From positions 1-8,379 of the forward strand of contig NZ_CAJLUB010000082.1 in the NCBI RefSeq assembly GCF_905209685.1: a DNA stretch of 8,379 nucleotides. The letters are read 5' to 3'. How positions within the stretch are numbered: the first letter of the stretch is position 1; every line of letters starts with the position of its first letter. The DNA is from an uncultured Veillonella sp. Its GTDB lineage: Bacteria > Bacillota > Negativicutes > Veillonellales > Veillonellaceae. The position numbers and the translations under genes are program-made. Below, piece after piece: positions 1 to 4,898 of this stretch. The notes beneath the pieces were generated by a model. The model was given only the letters and a program-made list of their open reading frames with translations. It did not search any database and had not been told where the DNA came from.

Positions 1-392
1 ACACGTTGTAAAGAGAACATGCCTGGGTCCCAACCGCAAGAAATCAATGTAGCAGTTTTAGCTTCTTTAGCTACTTTGTCTACATTAGCAAAATGCTCAG
101 GAATACGTGCATGTGTATCGAAGGAATCGATACAGTTGAAGTATTTAGTTACCATTGGAGTTTGTTCGATAAGGTCTGTTGCAGAACCACCGCAAAGAAC
201 CATAACATCGATTTTACCTTTGAAGTTTGGTAGATCTTCCATAGTATATGTAGGAACACCAGAAACTGTTTCTAAGCCTTTACGGCGAGAGAATACACCA
301 ACAAGCTCCATATCAGGTTGTAATTTTACGGATGCTTCAACGCCACGACCTAAGTTGCCGTAGCCAACGATACCAATACGAATTTTGCTCAT
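1..392 (-). CDS. ddh: meso-diaminopimelate D-dehydrogenase, 5' part (runs off the window)
   Basis: This cytosolic NADPH-dependent enzyme (EC 1.4.1.16) makes meso-2,6-diaminopimelate from tetrahydrodipicolinate and ammonia in one step, for lysine and peptidoglycan synthesis; the reaction is reversible. About 130 codons are visible of a family length near 320-330. Seen in the translation: an N-terminal Rossmann dinucleotide motif GIVGYGNLGRG (residues 7-17), SRRK at 35-38 near the expected NADP-phosphate contact, CGGSATD at 67-73, and CGWDPGMFS at 119-127. All line up with the Corynebacterium glutamicum enzyme as I recall it. The ATG at 392 is preceded by AGGAGG (398-403) with a 5-nt spacer, which fixes the start. 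It lies downstream of dapL on the same strand, but a terminator and its own promoter separate them. The C-terminal half is outside the window, so its intactness cannot be judged. Confidence 0.93.
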   Translation of the reverse strand, partial: MSKIRIGIVGYGNLGRGVEASVKLQPDMELVGVFSRRKGLETVSGVPTYTMEDLPNFKGKIDVMVLCGGSATDLIEQTPMVTKYFNCIDSFDTHARIPEHFANVDKVAKEAKTATLISCGWDPGMFSLQR

Positions 393-437
393 ATTAGCCT
401 CCTATATAAATCGAGAAATTTAATTATTAACATTTTT

Positions 438-466
438 ATTATAGCACAAAAGTAGGGTATTTGATA
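438..466 (-). promoter_or_regulatory. Predicted ddh promoter, extended -10 type
   Basis: Read on the minus strand, a perfect TATAAT (443-438) is preceded by TGC, giving an extended -10. At a 17-nt spacing there is a weak -35, TATCAA (466-461). The start codon of ddh is 45 nt downstream of the -10 box. The poor -35 together with the extended -10 suggests either sigma-A recognition without a strong -35 or activator dependence. Confidence 0.6.
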
Positions 467-467
467 T

Positions 468-481
468 TTTTCTATAGAATT
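468..481. promoter_or_regulatory. Shared palindromic element upstream of ddh (copy 1)
   Basis: The 14-mer TTTTCTATAGAATT contains the perfect 10-bp palindrome TTCTATAGAA (470-479). It begins one base upstream of the predicted ddh -35 box. An identical 14-mer sits in nearly the same place upstream of dapL (1892-1905). I saw no third exact copy in the window. It could be an operator or activator site for a diaminopimelate/lysine regulator, or an AT-rich promoter-upstream element; no regulator is assigned. Confidence 0.45.
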
Positions 482-498
482 AATTGATGAGAGATATA

Positions 499-541
499 AA
501 AGACCGATTGACCTCTTATTATAGAGGGGCAATCGGTCTTT
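499..541 (-). terminator. Intrinsic terminator between dapL and ddh
   Basis: A 12-bp stem, AAAGACCGATTG (499-510) with CAATCGGTCTTT (530-541), continues into CCTCT/AGAGG around a small TATTAT-type loop, with a one-against-two bulge. Read on the minus strand it follows the dapL stop and ends in a TTTT-ATAT tail. The plus-strand face also has a five-T tail, so it may work both ways. It argues that ddh depends mainly on its own promoter. Confidence 0.85.
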
Positions 542-595
542 TTGTCTCTATAGGGATTGGTGCTATATCGGGTAAACCGTATGGCAATTATCCTA

Positions 596-1825
596 TTAGA
601 ATTTTAATGTTTTAATTCTTTCAACGGCGCGAATTGTATTTTCACGGCTACCGAAAGCTGTTAAACGAAGGTAGCCTTCGCCGTGAGGACCAAAGCCAGA
701 GCCTGGTGTAGATACGATTTGAACTTGTTCGAGCAAGATGTCGAATAATTCCCAGCTAGTCATATTACCAGGAGTTTTTAGCCAAATGTATGGAGCGTCA
801 ACGCCGCCGTATACAGTAAGGCCGATAGATTCAAGACCTTCTTTGATAATACGAGCGTTTTCTTTGTAGTATGCAATGTTAGCGCGAGTTTGTTCGCGGC
901 CTTCTTTTGTGTATACTGCTTCAGCACCGCGTTGGATGATGTAAGGAACACCATTGAATTTAGTGCATTGGCGACGGTTCCACATAGGGTTTAGTGCTTG
1001 GCGTTCGCCGGATTTAGTTTTACCAGTCACTTCTTTAGGTACAACTGCGTAAGCACAACGAGTACCAGTGAAACCTGCAGTTTTGGAGAAGGAACGGAAC
1101 TCGATAGCTACTTCACGAGCGCCTTCGATTTCGTAGATGGATTTTACAGTGTCTTCTGTGCTGATGAAAGCTTCATAAGCAGAGTCGAACATCAAAATTG
1201 CATCATTATCTTTACACCATTTGATCCATTCTGCTAAACGAGCACGGCTCAAAACAGTACCAGTTGGATTGTTAGGGGAGCAAAGATATACGATATCTAC
1301 ACGTTCAGAAGGGAATTCTGGAGAGAAGTTGTTTTCTGCGTAAGTAGGGAGGTATACAACCTTTTGGAAGATACCATCTACTGCTTCGCCAGTACGACCG
1401 CCCATAACGTTAGAGTCTAAGTATACTGGGTACACTGGATCAGTAATAGCGATGATGTTATCTTCGCTGAATAATTCTTGGATGTTACCAACATCAGATT
1501 TTGCACCATCGGAAACGAATACTTCGTCAATCGCAATGTCTACACCTAATGGTTTGTAGTCGCCATCAACAATAGCTTGACGTAAGAAGTCATAACCTTG
1601 TTCAGGACCATAACCGCGGAACGTTTCAGCTTTACCCATTTCTTGAACTGCTTTGCTCATAGCGTCGATAATTGCTGGAACTAGTGGTAATGTAACATCG
1701 CCGATACCAAGACGAATGATATCTGCATCTGGATGAGCTGCTTGATAATCTGCAACCTTTTTAGCGATATTCGCAAATAAATAAGAACCTTGTAGGTTTA
1801 AATAGTTTTCATTAATATTAGCCAT
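596..1825 (-). CDS. dapL: LL-diaminopimelate aminotransferase
   Basis: This PLP-dependent class I/II aminotransferase (EC 2.6.1.83) converts tetrahydrodipicolinate to LL-diaminopimelate using glutamate as amino donor, bypassing the succinylase/acetylase steps of the lysine pathway. The product then needs DapF epimerase to become meso-DAP. The 409 residues match the usual DapL length. Visible motifs: [13 protein letters not shown] near the N-terminus (11-23), [11 protein letters not shown] (38-48), SDGAKSD (105-111), CSPNNPTG (182-189), FDSAYEAF (213-220), and the PLP-lysine segment [12 protein letters not shown] with Lys248. The LQGSYLF and GDVTLP signatures separate DapL from generic aspartate aminotransferases. 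The ATG at 1825 follows AAAGGAG (1837-1831) with a 5-nt spacer. The gene appears intact and monocistronic, with a terminator at 499-541. Confidence 0.96.
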   Translation of the reverse strand: MANINENYLNLQGSYLFANIAKKVADYQAAHPDADIIRLGIGDVTLPLVPAIIDAMSKAVQEMGKAETFRGYGPEQGYDFLRQAIVDGDYKPLGVDIAIDEVFVSDGAKSDVGNIQELFSEDNIIAITDPVYPVYLDSNVMGGRTGEAVDGIFQKVVYLPTYAENNFSPEFPSERVDIVYLCSPNNPTGTVLSRARLAEWIKWCKDNDAILMFDSAYEAFISTEDTVKSIYEIEGAREVAIEFRSFSKTAGFTGTRCAYAVVPKEVTGKTKSGERQALNPMWNRRQCTKFNGVPYIIQRGAEAVYTKEGREQTRANIAYYKENARIIKEGLESIGLTVYGGVDAPYIWLKTPGNMTSWELFDILLEQVQIVSTPGSGFGPHGEGYLRLTAFGSRENTIRAVERIKTLKF

Positions 1826-1859
1826 GATGACTCCTTTTTATAATCAGATTTCTCTATAT

Positions 1860-1888
1860 ATAGTAAATTATATAGAATAATGACGCAA
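1860..1888 (-). promoter_or_regulatory. Predicted dapL promoter
   Basis: On the minus strand TTGCGT (1888-1883) lies 17 nt from TACTAT (1865-1860), about 35 nt before the start codon. A perfect TATAAT is also present at 1872-1867 but has no -35 at a proper distance. The -10 region is spanned by a 7-bp inverted repeat, CTATATA (1854-1860) and TATATAG (1869-1875). Which -10 is used cannot be settled by eye. Confidence 0.45.
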
Positions 1889-1891
1889 GGA

Positions 1892-1905
1892 TTTTCTATA
1901 GAATT
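1892..1905. promoter_or_regulatory. Shared palindromic element upstream of dapL (copy 2)
   Basis: This is the same TTTTCTATAGAATT 14-mer as at 468-481, in the same orientation relative to its gene. It starts 3 nt upstream of the predicted dapL -35 (the palindrome core 1894-1903 is 5 nt upstream). Same sequence, orientation and approximate distance at two genes of one pathway suggests a common control site. Confidence 0.45.
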
Positions 1906-2161
1906 TTTTCTTAATCTAAATAGTGTACATATTTTTAATATAAAAGACTATAATATGAGGAATTTATTACTCGTTGATTGTATTAAAGTAAAAATATAGG
2001 AAGATAGTATCTGCATAGAATTTGATTTTTCATTATTTACTCATAAAAAGACGATTGATATAATGAATTTATAATAATACATTGATCTATTGTGTATGAT
2101 ATGGGGTAGTTTTAGTAGTTATGTGCAGTGAGGTAAATTGCTATTAAGGGAGGCGTTTATA
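1906..2161. other. AT-rich intergenic region between divergent dapL and the nuclease operon
   Basis: No gene-sized frame with a ribosome site is visible here. The sequence is strongly AT-rich and holds several TATAAT-like words (1949-1954, 2058-2063, 2070-2075) and the upstream signals of the plus-strand operon. A TTG at 2138 opens the downstream frame slightly earlier but lacks a ribosome site at a proper distance. Confidence 0.6.
2055..2083 (+). promoter_or_regulatory. Candidate promoter for the nuclease/MBL operon
   Basis: TTGATA (2055-2060) is 17 nt from TACATT (2078-2083), giving a leader of about 70 nt before the ATG at 2162. The -35 is good and the -10 is weak. Other AT-rich words nearby could serve instead, so this is only the best-spaced candidate. 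Confidence 0.3.
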
Positions 2162-3247
2162 ATGTTAAAGCCTGAAGAGGTATATGAATTTATTTGTAAA
2201 GGTATTAATCGAAAATATAAAATTGATGAGTTTGAAACCTTTTTTGGGAAACATAAGAGCGATACAACAGAAGATACTGTTAATATAAAAAAAGTAAAAC
2301 AAAAAGATAGCGATGGGGATATAAAAAGATTTGCAGCAAACTTTTATAAGGCTCCTATTGTAAATTACAAAGGCTATGTCAAGGGAAAGGGGCAAGCGGA
2401 TAAGAATCACTATAGTGAAGTTATTTCAAGTACTCTTTTATCAAAAAATCTTTTAAAGATGTGGAAAGAATTAGAGCCAGTACGAACGAATCATTTTGAT
2501 ACAGATCATTCTCCTTCTGGAATCGTAGATATGAAAAAGCTGCAAGACACAAATCGTAAAGAGGAAATTTTAGCGAAATTGTTGTTTTATCAACGTAAGG
2601 TTGATGGATTAGGCTATATTTTTGATTATCAAACACCATTAAAGGAAACACGAAATGATTCTTATGGAAAAATAGATTTATTAGGCTATAACACTGATGA
2701 CGAATGTTATTCTGTCATTGAATTAAAGTATCGGCCTTCTGGCAGTGAGGAAACTTTACTACGCTGTATTTTAGAAGCTTATACATATTATAAGTTGCTT
2801 GATTTAAAACAGATTAAGGTTGATGTTGCTCACGAGGGTATAAATAACTTAAAGAAATTATCTGAATATAAACATACAAATGAAGCCGAGTTAGTTGTTT
2901 TGTTTGACGAAAAGTCTTGTATAAAAGAAGATGGTGGAGATAAAACAAATTTGATGCTTCGTATCGTTTCAAATGAACCTGATGATCCTAATAACTATCC
3001 ATCTAAAACTGTTGTGTCACAACAGTATAAAGAGTGTCAGGAATTAATAAACCTAAGTAAAAGAAAAGAATTACGAGCTTTATGTGAGGCAATATTAAAA
3101 CAAGAGTCTAAATTGAAACAAATTCGATTTGTTGTATTACAAGCTCAAAAAGTAAGTAAAGCGCCTTATAAAAATAAAGTAGATAATTGGTCAGAAAATT
3201 TAGATCGTTTATATCGAGCAGAAACATTGCTTACCATTTCTAAGTAA
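2162..3247 (+). CDS. PD-(D/E)XK nuclease-like protein, first gene of a two-gene cassette
   Basis: I do not recognise this 361-residue protein as a named family. Its centre carries the pattern of a PD-(D/E)XK phosphodiesterase core: a glutamate-bearing helix EEILAKLL (134-141), GKIDLLGY with Asp172 (169-176), a beta strand ending IELKY with Glu187 and Lys189, then a helix with LLRCILEAYTYYKLL (199-213) as in nuclease motif IV. The N-terminal 130 and C-terminal 120 residues are lysine-rich, charged and without a recognisable domain; there is no signal peptide or membrane segment, so it should be cytosolic. The ATG at 2162 follows AAGGGAGG (2146-2153) with an 8-nt spacer, better than the earlier TTG at 2138. 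The next gene starts 9 nt after the stop. Hand-counted GC over 2221-2340 is about 29 percent, against 50 percent at 6301-6360, suggesting acquired DNA. The nuclease fold is a motif-level inference. Confidence 0.72.
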   Translation: MLKPEEVYEFICKGINRKYKIDEFETFFGKHKSDTTEDTVNIKKVKQKDSDGDIKRFAANFYKAPIVNYKGYVKGKGQADKNHYSEVISSTLLSKNLLKMWKELEPVRTNHFDTDHSPSGIVDMKKLQDTNRKEEILAKLLFYQRKVDGLGYIFDYQTPLKETRNDSYGKIDLLGYNTDDECYSVIELKYRPSGSEETLLRCILEAYTYYKLLDLKQIKVDVAHEGINNLKKLSEYKHTNEAELVVLFDEKSCIKEDGGDKTNLMLRIVSNEPDDPNNYPSKTVVSQQYKECQELINLSKRKELRALCEAILKQESKLKQIRFVVLQAQKVSKAPYKNKVDNWSENLDRLYRAETLLTISK

Positions 3248-3256
3248 AGGTTGAAT

Positions 3257-4432
3257 ATGAATATTGTTGTTCATCGTGGCACACATCAGATTGGTGGTAG
3301 TGCCATAGAAATTAGTACAGCAACTACTCGTATTATATTGGACTTTGGTAGCGAATTAAGTTTAGATGAAAAGTACATACCTATAAATTTAGATATAGAC
3401 GGCGTTACAAAAGGGATGCCGGATTGTGACGGTATTGTGATTTCTCATTATCATATGGATCATTTAGGCCAACTAACCTCTGCACTATCAGAAATTCCAT
3501 TATATATGGGTGAATTAAGTAAGGAAATCGCGCTAATAGGTGCTGAGTATCAAGATAGAGGTTTATACTTGCGCTTATTAGGTGCTAATACATTTCGGGG
3601 CGGAGATGTCTTTTCTATTGGTGATATACGTATCAGACCTTTAGTTATCGATCATAGTGCTGCGGATAGTTATATGTTTGTCATTGAAGCAGAAGGTAAA
3701 CGTGTCTTATATACAGGTGATTTCCGGATGCATGGGTTGCGACATCATGTATTAGAAAAATTAGTTAATACATATATAGGTGAGATTGATGTATTAATTA
3801 CAGAAGGTACTTTATTATCTAGAGATGCTGATGATCATATATCTGAAGTAGCCGTATTAGATGATATTTCTTCATATATTCAAGATGGGAAATATGTATT
3901 TGTTATGTGTTCATCTACGAATATTGATCGTATTATGGGGATTTGGCAGAATATGCCAACTGATAAAGTTTTAATTTGTGATGCTTATCAGAAAAAGATA
4001 TTAGATACTGTCATAAATAATGTATATTATGAAAGTTCTTTGTATCGTAGACATGATAGCCCATTAGTTATTGATAAAGGAAGGTATCCTAAATACTATA
4101 TGGAACATGGATTTGTATCCTTAGTAAGAGGGACAGAAAACTTTATTTCTAAAATTAAAGAGTTCCCTAAAGATGATGTACGTATTATATATTCCATGTG
4201 GACAGGATATATTGAGGAGAATTTAGCATTGAAAGAATTGTTAGATACATATTCATCTTATATATGTCATGCCAGTGGTCATGTCTCAAAGGACGATTTA
4301 GTTCAGTTCATAGAAATGGTTGGTCCTGATATTGTTATTCCGGTTCATACTGATATCCCTGAAAAACTAGAGAGAATACTGCCTAATAGAAATGTTTATG
4401 TCGTTAATGATAAAGAGCCATTTATCATATAA
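3257..4432 (+). CDS. Metallo-beta-lactamase-fold hydrolase, beta-CASP / RNase J-like
   Basis: A 391-residue protein with the zinc-binding MBL set: HYHMDH (His64, His66, Asp68, His69), His133 in IDHSAAD, and Asp155 in YTGDFRMHG. After it come beta-CASP-like features of nucleic-acid-processing members: ITEGTLL with Glu183 as candidate motif A, a Ser/Thr-rich FVMCSSTNIDRI stretch (215-226) resembling the RNase J segment, CHASGH (His338/His342) as candidate motif B, and IPVHT with His364 near the C-terminus. It is shorter than RNase J (about 550 residues) and lacks room for its C-terminal domain. The likely role is metal-dependent RNA or DNA cleavage in the cytosol; the substrate is unknown. The ATG at 3257 has AAAGG (3246-3250), which overlaps the previous stop codon, so translation is probably coupled to the nuclease gene. 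Leu-TTA-rich, AT-rich codon use matches its partner. Confidence 0.82.
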   Translation: MNIVVHRGTHQIGGSAIEISTATTRIILDFGSELSLDEKYIPINLDIDGVTKGMPDCDGIVISHYHMDHLGQLTSALSEIPLYMGELSKEIALIGAEYQDRGLYLRLLGANTFRGGDVFSIGDIRIRPLVIDHSAADSYMFVIEAEGKRVLYTGDFRMHGLRHHVLEKLVNTYIGEIDVLITEGTLLSRDADDHISEVAVLDDISSYIQDGKYVFVMCSSTNIDRIMGIWQNMPTDKVLICDAYQKKILDTVINNVYYESSLYRRHDSPLVIDKGRYPKYYMEHGFVSLVRGTENFISKIKEFPKDDVRIIYSMWTGYIEENLALKELLDTYSSYICHASGHVSKDDLVQFIEMVGPDIVIPVHTDIPEKLERILPNRNVYVVNDKEPFII

Positions 4433-4436
4433 TTCC

Positions 4437-4465
4437 TTTAAGAAATTCTATTTATGTTGTATAAT
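4437..4465 (+). promoter_or_regulatory. Predicted antitoxin RNA promoter
   Basis: A perfect TATAAT (4460-4465) lies 17 nt after a weak TTTAAG (4437-4442), only a few bases past the stop codon of the MBL gene. A start near 4472 would place the antisense RNA exactly over the predicted 3' end of the toxin mRNA. Confidence 0.55.
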
Positions 4466-4469
4466 ATAT

Positions 4470-4506
4470 AAAAAGAGAGCCATCAACGTGTGGTTGCGTT
4501 AGGCTC
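4470..4506 (-). terminator. Intrinsic terminator of the toxin mRNA
   Basis: On the minus strand GAGCC (4506-4502) pairs with GGCTC (4481-4477), with an inner AACG/CGTT stem, followed by a TCTTTTT tail (4476-4470). The same DNA read on the plus strand forms the 5' stem-loop of the antisense RNA. Confidence 0.7.
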
Positions 4507-4580
4507 ATCTTATAAATGTTTTCTTATTATTGCCTAGCGTGCGAGTATTTTGAATACTCTGTTGCGTTAGGCTTTTGTCT
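4472..4580 (+). ncRNA. Predicted antisense antitoxin RNA of a type I toxin-antitoxin module
   Basis: This stretch of about 110 nt begins one helical step after a TATAAT box and ends in a strong plus-strand terminator. It has no open frame with a ribosome site. It is fully complementary to the 3' untranslated part of the toxin transcript but does not reach the toxin coding sequence (4586-4663). This is the 3'-overlap arrangement known for TxpA/RatA and BsrG/SR4 of Bacillus. Its 5' stem-loop, 4476-4509, also mimics the toxin mRNA 5' leader. The ends are estimates from promoter and terminator positions; expression has not been shown. Confidence 0.62.
4493..4573 (+). repeat. Direct 13-mer repeat inside the antitoxin RNA
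   Basis: GTTGCGTTAGGCT occurs at 4493-4505 and again at 4561-4573. Each copy is the 3' arm of a hairpin in the plus-strand RNA, so the two stem-loops share sequence and could exchange partners. Confidence 0.7.
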
Positions 4581-4582
4581 TT
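4532..4582 (+). terminator. Intrinsic terminator of the antitoxin RNA
   Basis: GCCTAGCG (4532-4539) pairs with CGTTAGGC (4565-4572) with one G-U pair, and an inner GAGTATT (4543-4549) pairs with AATACTC (4553-4559) around a TTG loop. The tail is TTTTGTCTTT. It would also stop read-through from the nuclease/MBL operon. Confidence 0.8.
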
Positions 4583-4585
4583 ATA

Positions 4586-4663
4586 CTATTTGAATAGTGC
4601 AAAGAGTGATATTGCTATGGAAATTACAAAAAGAATTAAGTAGTACTTTTCGAATTTGCTCAT
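4586..4663 (-). CDS. Small hydrophobic peptide, predicted type I toxin
   Basis: The frame encodes 25 residues, MSKFEKYYLILFVISIAISL followed by FALFK. There is a short charged N-terminus (Lys3, Glu5, Lys6), one unbroken hydrophobic stretch from about residue 8 to 24 that fits a single membrane span, and a terminal lysine. This is the build of membrane-acting type I toxins (the Fst/TxpA/BsrG and holin-like groups), though I do not match it to one named family. The ATG at 4663 follows AAAGGTGG (4678-4671) with a 7-nt spacer. The gene is too short for ordinary gene callers. Its support comes mostly from context: an extended -10 promoter, a Shine-Dalgarno hairpin, pairing mRNA ends, and a convergent antisense RNA over its 3' end. 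Toxicity is inferred. Confidence 0.68.
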   Translation of the reverse strand: MSKFEKYYLILFVISIAISLFALFK

Positions 4664-4666
4664 AGT

Positions 4667-4685
4667 ATCACCACCTTTCGGTGAT
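4667..4685 (-). promoter_or_regulatory. Hairpin sequestering the toxin Shine-Dalgarno
   Basis: In the minus-strand RNA ATCACC (4685-4680) can pair with GGTGAT (4672-4667), looping GAAAGGT, or CACC-GAAA-GGTG can form with a GNRA-type tetraloop. Both bury part of the AAAGGTGG ribosome site. Shine-Dalgarno occlusion is typical of type I toxin mRNAs. Confidence 0.6.
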
Positions 4686-4716
4686 GAGCCTAACTCACGT
4701 GATGACTCTTAGCATT

Positions 4717-4725
4717 AGTATATCA
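4717..4725 (-). promoter_or_regulatory. Predicted toxin promoter, extended -10
   Basis: On the minus strand TGATATACT gives an extended -10 (TGA then TATACT, 4722-4717). No clear -35 is seen. A start near 4710 coincides with the first base of the 5' arm that pairs with the mRNA 3' end. Confidence 0.5.
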
Positions 4726-4775
4726 ATGTAATTTTAGGAAAAATAGAATTGACATTTTGTTATATACCAATTTTT

Positions 4776-4800
4776 GCGTAGTATTTTACTACGCTTTTTT
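4776..4800 (+). terminator. Orphan intrinsic terminator
   Basis: GCGTAGTA/TACTACGC (4776-4783 and 4787-4794) with a three-T loop is followed by six T residues. It has a terminator form only on the plus strand, yet no plus-strand gene lies between it and the antitoxin terminator about 200 nt earlier. It may be a second stop for the accessory operon or a remnant. Confidence 0.7.
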
Positions 4801-4840
4801 ATTGAAAAATATCAAAACTATATAGGATTAACTTTGTTTT

Positions 4841-4849
4841 TGATATAAT
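4841..4849 (+). promoter_or_regulatory. Predicted promoter of the MFS exporter
   Basis: TGATATAAT is a perfect extended -10 about 50 nt before the start codon. The region 17 nt upstream (TATAGG, 4821-4826) is a poor -35. A start near 4856 gives a leader of roughly 43 nt. Confidence 0.55.
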
Positions 4850-4898
4850 CTTAATAAATACATATTATCGTGCGATTTTATATGAAAGTGGTGTCTTT

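Larger units (their letters stand above)
4476..4709. repeat. Long-range inverted repeat enclosing the toxin unit
   Basis: The left arm 4476-4509 and right arm 4683-4709 are imperfect inverted copies: AGAG-CATCA-CGTG and GTTAGGCTCATC blocks match, with an 8-9 base extra segment in the left arm. In the minus-strand transcript the arms are the extreme 5' and 3' ends, so the mRNA ends can pair, which is a hallmark of inactive full-length type I toxin mRNAs. Confidence 0.75.

Noticed and set aside
19..363. A 114-codon plus-strand frame at the window start
   Set aside because: It is antisense to ddh, whose dinucleotide and substrate motifs are unmistakable on the other strand.
1854..1875. Inverted repeat CTATATA/TATATAG at the dapL -10 as a distinct operator
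   Set aside because: It consists almost only of A and T and overlaps -10-like words, so it is mentioned with the promoter but not claimed as an operator.
2138..2161. An earlier TTG start for the nuclease gene, adding 8 residues
   Set aside because: It has no ribosome site at a proper distance, and AAGGGAGG lies 8 nt before the ATG at 2162.
3251..3256. A TTG start for the MBL gene, adding 2 residues
   Set aside because: The AAAGG site would directly abut it; the ATG at 3257 has a 6-nt spacer and starts the natural MNIVVHRG strand.
4444..4750. A 10-bp inverted pair AATTCTATTT (4444-4453) and AAATAGAATT (4741-4750) flanking the TA module
   Set aside because: It is short and AT-rich, so chance is likely. 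It is not at the very edge of the element and has no target-duplication partner, so I do not call it a mobile-element end.
4749..4754. A perfect TTGACA on the plus strand
   Set aside because: The bases 16-18 nt downstream are a T run entering the 4776 hairpin, so no -10 box is available.
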